From contig JAJEKV010000039.1 in the NCBI GenBank assembly GCA_021234155.1, forward strand, positions 10,987,077 to 11,051,076: DNA of 64,000 nt, given 5' to 3'. Numbering within the stretch: the first letter of the stretch is position 1; each line of letters begins with the position of its first letter. The DNA comes from Isoetes taiwanensis (taxonomy: Eukaryota > Streptophyta > Lycopodiopsida > Isoetales > Isoetaceae). The notes below the pieces were generated by a model that made no database searches, was not told where the DNA came from, and worked only from the letters and a program-made list of their open reading frames with translations. This document shows, in pieces, positions 34,527 to 45,188 of this stretch. A program made the translations under genes and the position numbers.

Positions 34527-35712
34527 CAGATATACCATTCTCCACCATTATTGCCTCGCCTCGAGCAAGTTTATTCCACTGCCATACACAGGTAGCTGCA
34601 GAAGCCAGGGCACGAGATACCAAGGCAACTGATGGACAAGCAAGAAGAATATTGTAATTTTTCATCCGGAGCAAGTGCATGGTACTCGAGAAGTCATCAT
34701 CTCCAGAGATCAAAAGCAAATGAGCTGGAGGTGGATTCTCTTGTGTCCACAGTACAAGATCCATCATTTATGCTCTTTCACAGAGACACTTCCCTCCTGC
34801 AAATAAACAATATAGCATAAATGTAAATACTACTGCAGCTTTGTTGTGATTATCAGAGCCTTGTAGATTCAGAAAAATGAAAAGAAGAATTCTTCTGGCA
34901 TGTCCTCAATATAAGGTGCACACCATGCATCTAGCGCGTACATAACTGGGTACTAGCTCATGACTGAAGAAAACAACAATGTTTGCATATGATGGATATA
35001 GAATATCACTTGGAGTTCTAATATTTGCTTTTGAAGGGCGTGAAAATCCAGATAAAAGAAGTGATAGAAGTTGAAGGAAAAGACGCATAGTAACTATGAA
35101 GTGGCGATCAGAAAAGTTCATGGCTCACAAATTCACAATGTACTTAAACAAACAGGCATTTGATACACTTGAAGAGAGATGGCAACTGTTGCCAAAAGGT
35201 CACTACATAATTTTAAGTGCCATCCTAAATTGCTAGAATGCAGGAATTGGATAAAAATCTTATGGTGACATACTAATGGAAAACCCTTGCATAAAGATCA
35301 TGTCACATTGAGTGGCCAGAAGATCACAACTCTGTTTGGGGATGTATTGCAGCTTACAGAAAAAAAGAGAGAAAAAATAGATCATTACAACAACCAAAAC
35401 ATTACCAGAAGGGACATGATTTAGGGTAATCCCAGTTGAAATTAATGCCTCGTTTACGACCTTGGGCACTTGATATACATCTGCATAAGCCACCACTGAA
35501 ACAGGTCCCTTGAATCCCCAGGACCTCAAACTAGAGACGATGTTATAGCTTATTCTGTAAGGCTCCACACCTGTGGGCACATCACATTGACCCAAATCCC
35601 ACCACACTGAAATTTTGGCATCAGCCTCGTAGTCTCGTTGTAGAGCATCCCTAGAAGAAACCCTACTTGTTGTTTTGGCTAGTTTTCTCTGGTCTGGCTT
35701 TTTGGTAGACAT
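34527..35712 (-). pseudogene. NYN-domain (limkain-b1/MARF1-type) protein gene, interrupted by a stop
   Basis: Exon 1 (35712-35406, ATG at 35712) encodes a basic N-terminus, then KISVWWDLGQCDVPTGVEPY, GPVSVVAYADVYQVP and LISTGITLNHVPSG. Exon 2 (34796-34527) encodes MDLVLWTQENPPPAHLLLIS, GDDDFSSTMHLLRMKNYNIL and LASAATCVWQWNKLARGE. This is the N-terminal NYN fold, a PIN-like ribonuclease domain; the acidic residues D of WWD and DDD match the family's metal-binding set. Both borders are GT/AG and the phase is correct, and the segment between VPSG and MDLVLW has exactly the family length. But codon ten after the junction is TAA (34770-34768). A donor-like G|GTGAGT ends exon 2; the rest of the gene is not found. 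It is either a recent pseudogene or truncated by one substitution. Confidence 0.75.
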
Positions 35713-35725
35713 AATTTCTCGCAAT

Positions 35726-36713
35726 ATTGCCCCCCCAAAACCTCTTTTGCTTAGGAAACAGAGTATTCTGGGCGTTCAAGTATTCGACAACAAAGTTTTT
35801 TTAACCTCTTTTGCTTAAGTATTCAAGACCCAAGAGTATTCTGATGGCTCCATCAATCCAGAGGCCCGATGGCCTCAGAAACGACAAATCATCCTCTGCC
35901 GGTTGTCTTATGTTTTTGCTTTTCCTTTGCCATATCCCTGAGATGCATTTTGTCCCGGACTTCGCAATGCAAATAGATTATCCAGCTCAAGGAAGGCACG
36001 ACTCGGCTCTGTTATATGTCGGAACAGAAAGTTCCGGAAGGCTGAGACTTTTTTGAAAATACTCTCTTTCACCGTTATAGAGAAGACCACAGGCATCGGA
36101 TCTTCTCTTCCATCTTCTCCTCAAATCACTCTGCTTTCCCCCTTCATATTCATTCTGCATGAATCCGAGCTCTGCTTGATCCAAATCTTTGTTTACTGCC
36201 GAATTTGATCCAAATCTCTGTTTCAAATCTCTGTCCATCATTTCTTTCTTGTGTGGCCTGCCTTCCTCTGTGGTTTCAAGCTTTAATAATCAAGTGGAAT
36301 AAATTTGGTTCCAGAGTTAAACTGCATGCGCTTTGGTTTGTTCCGGCTCTTCAAATTCGTCAGTTTCTGTGCAAAATTTGCCCCAACAAAGAGGAGATCC
36401 CACGAAGCTCCCTTTTGCTTCGCTACCTCTTGGCGATGCCAGGAAGCGGAGGTCGCATCCCCACCTTCCGCCCGGCTCCAAATCCACACCGTGTAAACGT
36501 CTTGATGGACCCCTCAAATCCCAAAATTCTACAACCGTTGATAAAGAATATGCCACAATATTCTTAAATCGCGGCCATCTATGCGTCTTGCCCCATACTC
36601 CCAGCGGTTGCCCTACGGGCAACCCAAAACGGGCCAAAAAGGGACGAAAAAGGCAAAAAGGCTAAGTTAAAAATAAATAGGTTGGGAGGAGATAGAAAGA
36701 GCATTTGAAGAGA
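35726..36713. other. No gene seen; contains a short perfect hairpin
   Basis: Several overlapping open frames on both strands without motifs. At about 36604-36622 GGTTGCCC-TAC-GGGCAACC forms a perfect 8-bp stem. The stretch before 36714 should hold the promoter and 5' UTR of the RING-H2 gene. Confidence 0.4.
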
Positions 36714-37298
36714 ATGGCAGCTCCGGAAACGGATAGATTTGACCGACTGGAAACGGATTGGTACTGGCTTACACGAATTGAGCAGGTAGTGAAGATGGTC
36801 GCTGTGCTGCTCCTGCTTCTGCTAACGTTCGTGGTGATAGTCGTTGTGCTGCTTCTGCTAGTGTTCGTGGCGGATAGATATAGATTTGACCGACTGGAAA
36901 CGGAATGGTACTTGCTTACACGAATTGAGCAGGTAGTGGTTATGGTCGTTGTGCTGCTTCTGCTATGGTACTTTTTATGGTGGCTGTGCTGCTTCTGCTT
37001 CGTGTTGGCCAAACACGCGTTCCAGTTTTTCTATCAAGTTGGCCGCTCTGAAATGCGCATGGCAGTCTTCTTCAAAGAATGCCCCGTATGTTTATCAGAT
37101 TTTGAAATCGGCCAAATGGCACGGAAGCTCAACTGCGGCCACATTTTCCATTCAGTCTGTATTGATAAGTGGTTAGATATTCGCACCACCTGCCCTCTTT
37201 GTCGCTCTGTTTCTGCAGATTCAAACTGGCCTTATAAACTAGGCAGATACGTGGTGGATGTACTGCCCCAAAACGCTTCTCAAGAAGAATGGAATTGA
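36714..37298 (+). CDS. Membrane RING-H2 finger protein (probable E3 ubiquitin ligase)
   Basis: A single exon of 194 aa. The ATG at 36714 is the first in frame. The N-terminal half holds an internal duplication: RFDRLETDWYWLTRIEQVV and RFDRLETEWYLLTRIEQVV, each followed by a Leu/Val-rich membrane span, with a third Trp/Cys-rich hydrophobic stretch (WYFLWWLCCFCFVL) joined to the second. The C-terminal half has a RING-H2 finger: CPVC, 14 residues, CGHIFH, two residues, C, ten residues, then CPLC. All eight zinc ligands are present. RING-H2 proteins of this layout (ATL-like) recruit E2 enzymes and ubiquitinate membrane or nearby targets. The usual ATL 'GLD' motif and the Pro in the spacing before the second Cys pair are not clear, so subfamily placement is open. 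No stops or frame damage. Confidence 0.88.
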   Translation: MAAPETDRFDRLETDWYWLTRIEQVVKMVAVLLLLLLTFVVIVVVLLLLVFVADRYRFDRLETEWYLLTRIEQVVVMVVVLLLLWYFLWWLCCFCFVLAKHAFQFFYQVGRSEMRMAVFFKECPVCLSDFEIGQMARKLNCGHIFHSVCIDKWLDIRTTCPLCRSVSADSNWPYKLGRYVVDVLPQNASQEEWN

Positions 37299-39188
37299 GT
37301 TTTGTAAGAATAGAATAGAATATTTAACCTCTACAAACACTTTTCCGTGAGACATATTTCACAAATGGGTCAAACCAAATTATCTGGAGGATTTTGTTGG
37401 CAGGAACATCTTTCTCTCCCCTTTCTTCCTGTGAGTCTATGTTGTGATCATTCATTTAATAAGCACAAGGGCCTCTATCTTGCACATATATATCTGCCTT
37501 GATTTGGGCATAATAATTGTTAAACTTGCTAGATTACTTAATAAAACACAAAAGAGAGGCATGCACTGTCACGGTTCAAGGGCAAGTCGCGCTTGCAGGC
37601 CTTGGGACAGGGAGTTTGCCTTGAAAGTGCCACCGGATGGCCTGGGAATGTTCCAAAGAGCAGTTACCGCCTAGGGGCGGTGTATGGGTTTTATTTTACA
37701 TGGCAAATGTTTCGTATGCAAAAGTGACATTTAAATAAATTATAAAGGGTCTCCTTAAAAACCACTTAACCATTAGACTTGGGGGTATGAGGTGGCATCA
37801 CTTGATTGGATCAAGTGTTAAAAGGGCGAAATTGAGTCTATGGCTTGGTTCGAGAAATTTTTTACTAACCAAAGGAAAATTTCCTATGTTTTTTTGGGGA
37901 ACCTGCTAGCAGGCAGATGTTGCCTACAATTTCCTCTAAATTTAAAAACAACCAGCAACAATTTCCTATAAGTTGCAAGTCAAGAGGCGAGTTTCCAATA
38001 CATAAATTAGTCATTATAAGTGGGTATCTTGAACAACAAAATAATGGTGGCAGCTCTAGTTGATATCTGAACAACAAAATAGTGGCATCTTGTAAAATAT
38101 TACAAGGCTTCTATAACAAACAATAAATATATATGATAGAAAAGAAAACAAGTTTACATGAAACTTAGTAATCTAGATCAAGTTCAATCTTCATGTCTAT
38201 GCTCAACATGCTGATCCGTTTCATTTTCACTTCAACCTCCTGTTGGTCCAACCATTTGTAAAATATTAGGTGTGATGTCTTTTGAGGAGCCATTAAGTAA
38301 GCTAAAGAAGTAAAAGCTATCTGCATTAGCATTTAGAAGCATTTTGTACTAAGATCCACATAATATCCTAACAAACAATACCCTAACAAACAACTTAGTG
38401 ATTTGTGTTCTATGAAAAATAAAAAGGCCATCCCTACAATGTGAAAAAAAGATCTTGTTTTCCATGCTTTTATGTTAAAAACAGAACAACAAAAATGCAC
38501 ACTAACCTGGTTCAAGCTCTTCATTTCAATCTACGAAAATACAGTGTAGTATCATATTATCCAGAGAATATCGCATCAGCAAAAATCGTGTTGTTCTTGT
38601 ACTAATAACAACAAAGAAAGCAAAAACAAAATAAGAACAAAAGATCTTACAAAATAACAAAGACAAAAAACTCCAGCATAACAAACCTTACCTTGATGGA
38701 TATGCTGGGCTTCTTTGCTGGAGCTACATGAGCTAGAAAAAGAAGAAAAAATATGAAGCGCAAGCTTATATTTGGTATTATCCCTTTCCACCAAATCATT
38801 CATATCCAGCTTGATGGTGTTGTGGTGCTGCAAGCAAAGCCATAAAAATGCAATGGGCAAAGCCTTGAGGAGATCCACGAGTTCCAACCCAGCGGCAGCC
38901 AAATCTGCTTTCTCTGACCTCATGCCTTGGGAGGATCGCCGCAGCCAAATCTACTTGGAGAGATCCATGCAGCCAAATCTGTTCCTCACTAGCCTCTCCT
39001 CTGGTAAGCGCTACCTCTCTTCTGGTAAACGATGCCGCCTAAAACCGCATGTAACCCTAAAGCTAAATAAGAAAGGAAAATTCGAAATGGGTATTCGAGG
39101 AATATCCGGCAAGCAAGATGGCATGTCGAAAATTTTCCCCCTCTTTTTTTCTAGACCAGACTTTTTCGGGGAGAACCGGCTAACTTTT
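37299..39188. other. Mostly non-coding; one possible minus-strand first exon
   Basis: On the minus strand 38923-38692 starts with ATG, reads MRSEKADLAAAGLELVDLLK and continues with a helical, Ser-rich tail to a donor CAAG|GTAAGG. No downstream exon is recognised and I know no family match, so this is weak. The remainder has no coding signature. Confidence 0.3.
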
Positions 39189-39762
39189 TGTTAACATGCC
39201 TTTTTTCAATTTTGTACGGTAGGTTGCTATGGTTTCGGGGAATTTCCCGAACCAAGGTCTATGACATCGCAGACTAATAGCAGGCGGCCAGATCTAAAAA
39301 AAAGGACCGGATCTGAATAGATGGAGCTCAATTTTAGTTGAGGAAAAGGCCCATAAGCCTTTTTCCGTCTATTCTTGGCCCTAGTAGCCCTATATAAGGA
39401 ATTGGAGACGGTTTTGGAGATCATAGTTTGCTACTGCAGCTAAGCGATTGGAGCACCTTGCTTTTCCCTTACTGCTTGATCTTCTGTTTCTGAGTGTTCT
39501 AACCCATTTCGAATTGATTGAGGATCAATTCGGTTGTTTCGAGTTACTCCATGATTTGGTGCTTGCTTGTGGAGTTGCTCCGTTCTTGGAGCGTTCTTGA
39601 CCCTTGACTCTTCTTTGAGCAATACTGCTACTGCAGTATTTTCTTATGATAGAACTTCTGAGATTGGGCTTTAGGCTGATCCTGGGGATCAGTAGCGGTT
39701 GTGCGTGGGGAGTTCTGGGAACTCATGGTTGAGAGGAACTCTGGGTGTTCTAGGTTGTGACA
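39189..39762 (+). mobile_element. Possible solo LTR
   Basis: Starts TGTTAACATG and ends TTGTGACA, with a TATA-like CCTATATAAGG near 39390 followed by a T/G-rich transcript-like region with several TTCTTGAG-type words. No primer site or polypurine tract is attached, and no target duplication is clear. It could also be an unrelated promoter. Confidence 0.35.
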
Positions 39763-41080
39763 GTTTAATATTTTGTACAAATACTTCTTAAATTTTTGGT
39801 TGGATTAAAGCATTTTACTTTCAGATAATACTGGACATCCTTGCTGTTACAGATGTAAACGGAGATCGGTAGCTCTGGTGTTGTGTTGTCCAGCTATATC
39901 ACATGCGGAGTCATTATATTTTTTGTCCTTATAGCACATGTTTCTTTTCTCATGGCTGAAGCACTTTCATCTGAAATCTTTGCCAGACAAGGCGACATAG
40001 TTGGAAGTCTTGAGCAATAGTCCAAAAGGTCAACAGTTTTTGTTACTTCAAGGTACGTACAATATGGAAATATTAGCTTGACTTCTCTTCTTCCAGATCT
40101 GCCATTGGTTACAAATATGTACCTGATGATGTAGTTGCCTACAAATTGTAGCAGCATAGCCCATTGGAGCAGCTATTTGTGCAGCTTTAAATTGAATGTT
40201 CTGGCTATAGCACCAGCAGTAGACTACTCTCCATTGCTTTTCTACTTTCTTTTTGTAATTTCACTATGTCTGATTCCATGTGTTTATTGTCCACATATAT
40301 ATGGCCTTTAGCACATGAGGCTTTATCGTATGGTTGCATGTACTATGGCCTTTAGCGCATGAGGCTTTATCATATGGTTGCATGTACGTGTCTCGACATG
40401 ATTTAGAAGCAAATATCATTGTAAGAAAACAGGCAGCAACTTATGAATACAATTGTTGCAACGTTGACATTTAAGCTACTTACTTCCTTGGGTGAAGGGC
40501 CTTTTGTTCCAAGTCAAATCTTGCTAAAAGAAGCCACAGGCATGAAGGGGGCATACTAGCTTCATATTTTGCCTAAATGGTTGAAGCACTTAAGGAAAGT
40601 GGCCGAATAGGATGTGGATCTTACATCAAGATGCATTACTTAATAGAAAATTGACACAGTTTGTGTCGAAAAACTTCCACTGCATTGAAAGTATTCAGAT
40701 GTGGTTCCATGTATTCGTGTGGTTCAATGTATTCTTTTCTAGTTTGCAACTCCTTTCAACACGCTTTGCTAAGAGGAAGCTTTGCCAAGAGATAATTTTA
40801 ACAGCGCTAGCAATCCCTTCTGCTTCAAAATGGGTTGCACTAAATGGGTGGCTACCTCATTCATTTCCTTGGTCCTTAAACGACATTAAGCATTTTTTCC
40901 TCATTCATTTATATTCCTCTTCTTGGATTCTTACGTAATGGCAATGAAGCATTTCGTCAGATTTTATATCCAAACTAAATACAGACGGAAACCCTTGATA
41001 ATTGGCTGGCATATTTGTTGATGCAACTTTACATGACATACAATTCTGTTCATGTCTATCTTTGGCTCTCTTTTATTTCT
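39763..41080. other. No gene seen; short tandem duplication inside
   Basis: At 40300-40388 a 45-bp unit containing GGCCTTTAGCRCATGAGGC and TATGGTTGCATGTAC is present twice in tandem. The rest is AT-rich without coding motifs. Confidence 0.6.
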
Positions 41081-41085
41081 CATGT

Positions 41086-41850
41086 CTTATTATTATTATA
41101 TTATTATTGTGGGTTTTGCAACACCTTTTCAAATGCTGAGGAGACAGCGATGGCAAATGCGAGAAGAGAATACCTACCATCATCCATGTGATGCACCTTG
41201 CTTATATAGTGAAGCTAGCGCTTCATGGAAGAATGTCGCGGAGGCCAAAAACCTGTCTCTTGTGAGTGAATAGCATAGTGCACCACAATTTTGAATCCTC
41301 GACTGTAAGTGATAAGAATTTTTGCACCCGTTCCAAGCTCTTCCAAGCACTGGGATTAATGGCAGGCCCTCACACTTTAGAACCATACAGTAAACCAGGC
41401 TCTACTAAAATCCGTAACAAGTGGGCTTTTCATGACCAATCATGAATCTCTGCAATGAAACAATTGTCTTGCATTGCATAGAGTGCTCTCCAACCAACAG
41501 TCACACGTCTGGTGATACACCGTTCCCAAAGTGTGTGCTTACAAAATTTTATACAAAGATACTTGTAGCTTTCTATGTAACTTCAGCTTGCAAAGTTGGA
41601 ACAATATGCCGAGCAGAGTGAACTACTAAGAACTTGGTCTTGTGGGAGATTAACGTGTAGGCCCGTGTTTTCACAAAAAAAGTGCAAAGAGCATGTAAAT
41701 GTTGATGTATACTAGCAACTGTATGTGCCATAAGTGAAAGATCATTAGCATATATTAGTTGCCTGATAGAGAGAATCAATTTTCTATGACATTTAGTGAA
41801 TGGGATTGTGTTTATTGACATTGTGAGTGCATGATATCCAGCACATATTT
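41086..41850 (-). pseudogene. LINE reverse transcriptase fragment (minus strand)
   Basis: On the minus strand: LILSIRQLIYANDLSLMAHT, where YAND stands at the YADD catalytic site, then SIHQHLHALCTFFVKT, SHKTKFLVV, and later LWERCITRRVTVGWRALYAMQ and LRILVEPGLLYGSKV. It matches the same section of the plus-strand LINE at 45.2 kb (LLYADDVALLAHTASSMQQH). Loss of one catalytic Asp and several stops show it is dead. An ATT/AAT-rich tract near 41086-41108 may be its 3' tail, but the conserved LINE 3' end is not seen there. Confidence 0.75.
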
Positions 41851-42733
41851 TGACACGAGAATCAATTTTCTATGATATTTAGTGAGATATTGCCAATTTC
41901 TAATGTGACACAAAATTTTTGAGTTGGCTACTGACAATCCTCAACTAACTAGAAACTTGCTTCCAAGGGGGAACTTTAGCGACTCCAATCATAAACTCTC
42001 ATCAAACATGATACACATTAATCTTCCTTCCATTCTCCCATTTTTCTCTTGCATCTATCTATTACATACGCTACTTCATGCTTGCCTACAATAGAATTCT
42101 ACTTGGGCCCACTTCAATTCTCCCAATTTTCTCTTGCCCTTCTGGGCAGACTTTGTTACCAATCAAAATTACGGTAACAGTCAAAATTATGGTTAACTTT
42201 CATTTCCATAGACGTAAGGAATTACGTTCAATAGGGCCATTTTATTTTGCTATTACAATCTTAGGTCTTATACAACGAGAAACATTACTATGCACTATGT
42301 ACAACATTGTAATGCTTTAAGGTGTTCTTGGCTTAGGTGTGTATCAATAAATCGATCATGTGATTGAAAGGATGAATCTAAATCCCCTTCTCTCTGTAAT
42401 GTAGGCTTTGGTATGCATGCAAACAAACTCAACACAATAGCAAAACGAGATATAAATGTTGTCTGTGAAACCATTTTTTTGAATGTAATCTTCACTTTAC
42501 ATGCCAAACATGTTGCAATTGGATTCACTACAGCTTAACAACCTACACAAGAACCAAAACATCACCCATTCAAAAACAAAAATTATAGGTGCCATATGTA
42601 AATTGATAGATTTGGATACAATACAATTCATTGCCCTATTTAGATCAATTCAATACATCTACCATCAAGATTTTGGCTATATTATTACAAGTATATCTAT
42701 ACTTCGCCTTTGCCTACAATAGGCTCATATTTA
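41851..42733. other. Possible body of a non-autonomous Helentron-type element
   Basis: No coding sequence. It lies immediately upstream of the hairpin end at 42.73 kb and contains two copies of TTGCCTACAATAG (about 42080 and 42710). The left limit is unknown. Confidence 0.3.
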
Positions 42734-42764
42734 TGCCCGGCAACGCCGGGCACCCATTACTAGT
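42734..42764 (+). repeat. Helentron-type 3' end candidate: hairpin plus ACTAGT (copy 2)
   Basis: TGCCCGGCAACGCCGGGCA is a perfect 8-bp stem with a 3-base loop, followed after six bases by ACTAGT. This is the cleanest of three copies in the window. Confidence 0.6.
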
Positions 42765-43592
42765 TGTTATAGAATTTATATTCAAGTCCACGTTTCTATA
42801 TAAACGTATGAAGATAATAACAAAAATGTTTGAGTGACAAGAGAGTTACAGGTTTTAGTTTTTAAGAAAAGAATGTCGTCCTCAAAATATGTATGATATT
42901 GGTAATGATTTCCAGAATTTCAGACATCCATAATTTGAGAACATGGTGGTCTAAATCCTAAACAGCTTATTTGTATACTTTATTCTTTCTAAACAATATT
43001 GTATTCTTAAAATAAATGATTAAATGGTAGTAAGAGTACCTGGTGTGGCCTATGAATAATGTGGATAGCTTGCCAAAGCTTTCAGTATTTTCCAATTCAT
43101 GCCAAAGAAGAATGTAGTATCATGTTGCACCTCATCATTGCCTGCAGTGCTTCATCATGCATGTTATTGTTGCATGTCTGCAAGGAAAACATCAATCGTG
43201 TTTTTTAAGCATTATGAAACTTGACTGTTGCTGAATTGAATGTGTTGCGAAATTGAATGTGGACTGCAGGAACTTAAGAATGATATCAGTATGAAACTTC
43301 TTTTTTGGAGAATCTTGGGAAGAATGTTTCTTTTTCCATGCAGAGCTTTCAAGTCGCATAAGAATGTGTCCTTGTTGACAAATTAAGTAGAACTATAGCA
43401 AATACGTTGTATTAAAGTCTTTGGACTTGCTAACGAAATTCTTACATAAACCTATTATTGTTTAACGGCCCCCATGTTGCAAGACAACATATGAATGTAA
43501 GAGATTTAAACCGGGCATTTTAAAGTCATTTGTGCAGTGATTTTTCATTCTTGGCAAGGTAATTGTTTTTTTTTTAAATCCTTTTTAAACTT
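42765..43592. other. No gene seen
   Basis: AT-rich, without coding motifs. Confidence 0.4.
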
Positions 43593-44349
43593 ATGGCTTG
43601 TGTAGTTCCCTTTTTTAATCCTTTTTTTGCTAATGCATTAAAAGGTAGGGCTACCGTTGAAAGCAAATGTGAAGCACAACACGAAGTTATAGGTTTCCAA
43701 GGGAAGGATCTGAATGAAACAAAAGATGAAGCATACCGCAAATTTATAGGTTTCCAAGAATTGCCCAGCAACGCTGCGCATTATCACTCGTACCCCTCAC
43801 GTACTTCCTCCCACGTACTTCCACTTCCTCCCACTTCCTTTTTGCACACCCCGTCCCTGCCCGATGCACTACCTAGTTCTGTACCTCGGACATCACCTTC
43901 CTTGGGCGACATTGGTCGATTGTTGACGGAAGTGCATACGGACCTAGCAAAATACATCAGGTCCTTCTATTATGCAGACTATTGTCCATGATGTGGATGC
44001 ACCAGTGCCCTCCAGGCTTGGCACCCTTGAGCCATTTACAGGCCTACGGACGAGCTTCCACGAGGCACAGAGCCGGATAGCTGCAGAGACCCCGATTGAG
44101 CTCACATCCCCCTTTCGCATGGACGTACAAGATGGACGTGAGGGCGACGGTGGCGACAGAGGCAGAGGCAGGCCACCAGATAGAGGCAGGGGTAGAGGTG
44201 GAGATAGAGGTAGGCCATCAGGCAGAGGTAGAGGTAGGGGCAGAGGCAGAGATGGTCAGGATGTAGAGGCAGCGAACTTTTTGCAGTTTCTCCATTGTGC
44301 CCTTCGGGGTCTTAATTCCTTTGTTAATCATATGCAACATGCCCTTTGA
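43593..44349 (+). pseudogene. Arg-Gly-rich protein remnant, two overlapping frames
   Basis: A first frame (to 43991) includes SSVPRTSPSLGDIGRLLTEV and HTDLAKYI. A second (43972-44349) includes HDVDAPVPSRLGTLEPFTGL and then a low-complexity RGRGRPPDRGRGRGGDRGRP run. Gly-Arg-rich tails after such sequence occur in some plant transposase-derived proteins, so a transposon source is possible. I cannot assign it. The overlap of the two frames suggests a frameshift in one older gene. Confidence 0.35.
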
Positions 44350-44399
44350 GGTCTCAATTCCTTAGTTAATCGTATCCCATGAAACTTCTAACTGCATGT

Positions 44400-44910
44400 G
44401 AAAACCCTACCTATTTCTTTCTTGTGCAGAACCCTTCCTATTTTCCTCCTCATGTGGAAACTCTTCCTAATTTCCATCATGCAAGGAAATCAGGAAGGGT
44501 CTCCTTGGCGTGCATTGGAAAATCGAAAGGGTTCTCAAAATTTGAATTTTGGGGTGATGTGTACTTGATGGGCGTGTCGCCTTAATGAAAGGCAACCTTA
44601 TCGATAAGTGTGAGCCATAAAGGCTCACACATGTAAATATTCTAAAAATAAAATAAATTCGTGGAAACCCTTCCTGTTTTTCTTGAAAACCCCTTCGATT
44701 TTTCAAAATGGAAACCCTTCCGAATTTCCGTAGAAACCCTTCCTAATTTCAAAAGTTGGAAATTTGGAAGGGTTTCCATGGAAAATCGGAAGGGTTTCCA
44801 TGGAAACCCTTTCGAATTTTACTGAAAGCCGGAAGGGTTTGCATGAAAAATCGGAAGGATTTCCATGGAAATTCAGAAGGGTTTCCATGAAAAATCAGAA
44901 GGGTTTATGG
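44400..44910. repeat. 22-bp tandem repeat in head-to-head (foldback) arrays
   Basis: The right part has units beginning GGAAGGGTTTCCATG at 44766, 44788, 44831, 44853, 44875 and 44897, an almost exact 22-bp step (44810 holds the inverse word). The left part holds the reverse complement (GAAACCCTTCC) at about 44654, 44681, 44709 and 44731, with more degraded words back to 44400. The whole can fold into a long imperfect hairpin. No protein is encoded. It is not a CRISPR array: there are no unique spacers between identical repeats, and this is a plant genome. Confidence 0.8.
44608..44630. repeat. Perfect 9-bp hairpin inside the foldback region
   Basis: GTGTGAGCC, a 5-base loop (ATAAA), and GGCTCACAC. 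It lies at the turn between the left degraded part and the main arms. Confidence 0.8.
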
Positions 44911-44938
44911 AAGGGCAACCCAAATCGGGCGTACATTA

Positions 44939-45188
44939 GACAATAAGACATTGATTTATGAGTTACCATCTAGTTTCCTAAATTTGTGGAAAGGAAGATG
45001 TTCCTTGCCATCCAAACAACTAGCTAGATCCATCATGTCCTCATGTCGCAAGTGATGGACATGATGGATCTGGTGATATTCGACCAGCCGGCTAGATCGA
45101 ATTGAGCGCAACTAGTCTAACCATTTACACCTTCCTTCCAACATTATATAATGGTAGAATATAATTTCTAACCTTTAGAAATGCGTAT
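44939..45188 (+). repeat. Dispersed repeat, copy A (pair of 49797-50340)
   Basis: Shares ACATTGATTTATGAGT, CATCTAGTTTCC, GGAAAGGAAGAT, CATGTCCTCATGT and the CCGGC/AGATC-rich stretch, in the same order, with 49.8-50.3 kb. It abuts the LINE reverse transcriptase fragment, so it may be part of that element's upstream sequence or a separate repeat that it landed in. Confidence 0.65.

Noticed and set aside
35908-36637. Cluster of overlapping frames on both strands upstream of the RING gene
   Set aside because: They are a by-product of a GC-richer patch with few stops. No conserved motif, and frames on opposite strands mirror each other.
37560-37680. GGTTCAAGGGC as a Pol III B box of a SINE
   Set aside because: It deviates from the B-box consensus at its end, no A box lies upstream, and no tail or target duplication is seen.
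38576-38923. Minus-strand 115-codon frame as a complete gene
   Set aside because: The last third reads through a good splice donor into intron-like sequence. At best it is one exon, with no family match.
43972-44349. Gly-Arg-rich frame as a nucleolar RGG protein gene
   Set aside because: The RGRG run is a low-complexity purine repeat, and the upstream part overlaps another broken frame. Not enough for a gene call beyond a tentative remnant.
44400-44910. Regularly spaced short repeats resembling a CRISPR array
   Set aside because: The repeats are head-to-tail without unique spacers, occur in both orientations and sit in a plant nuclear genome.
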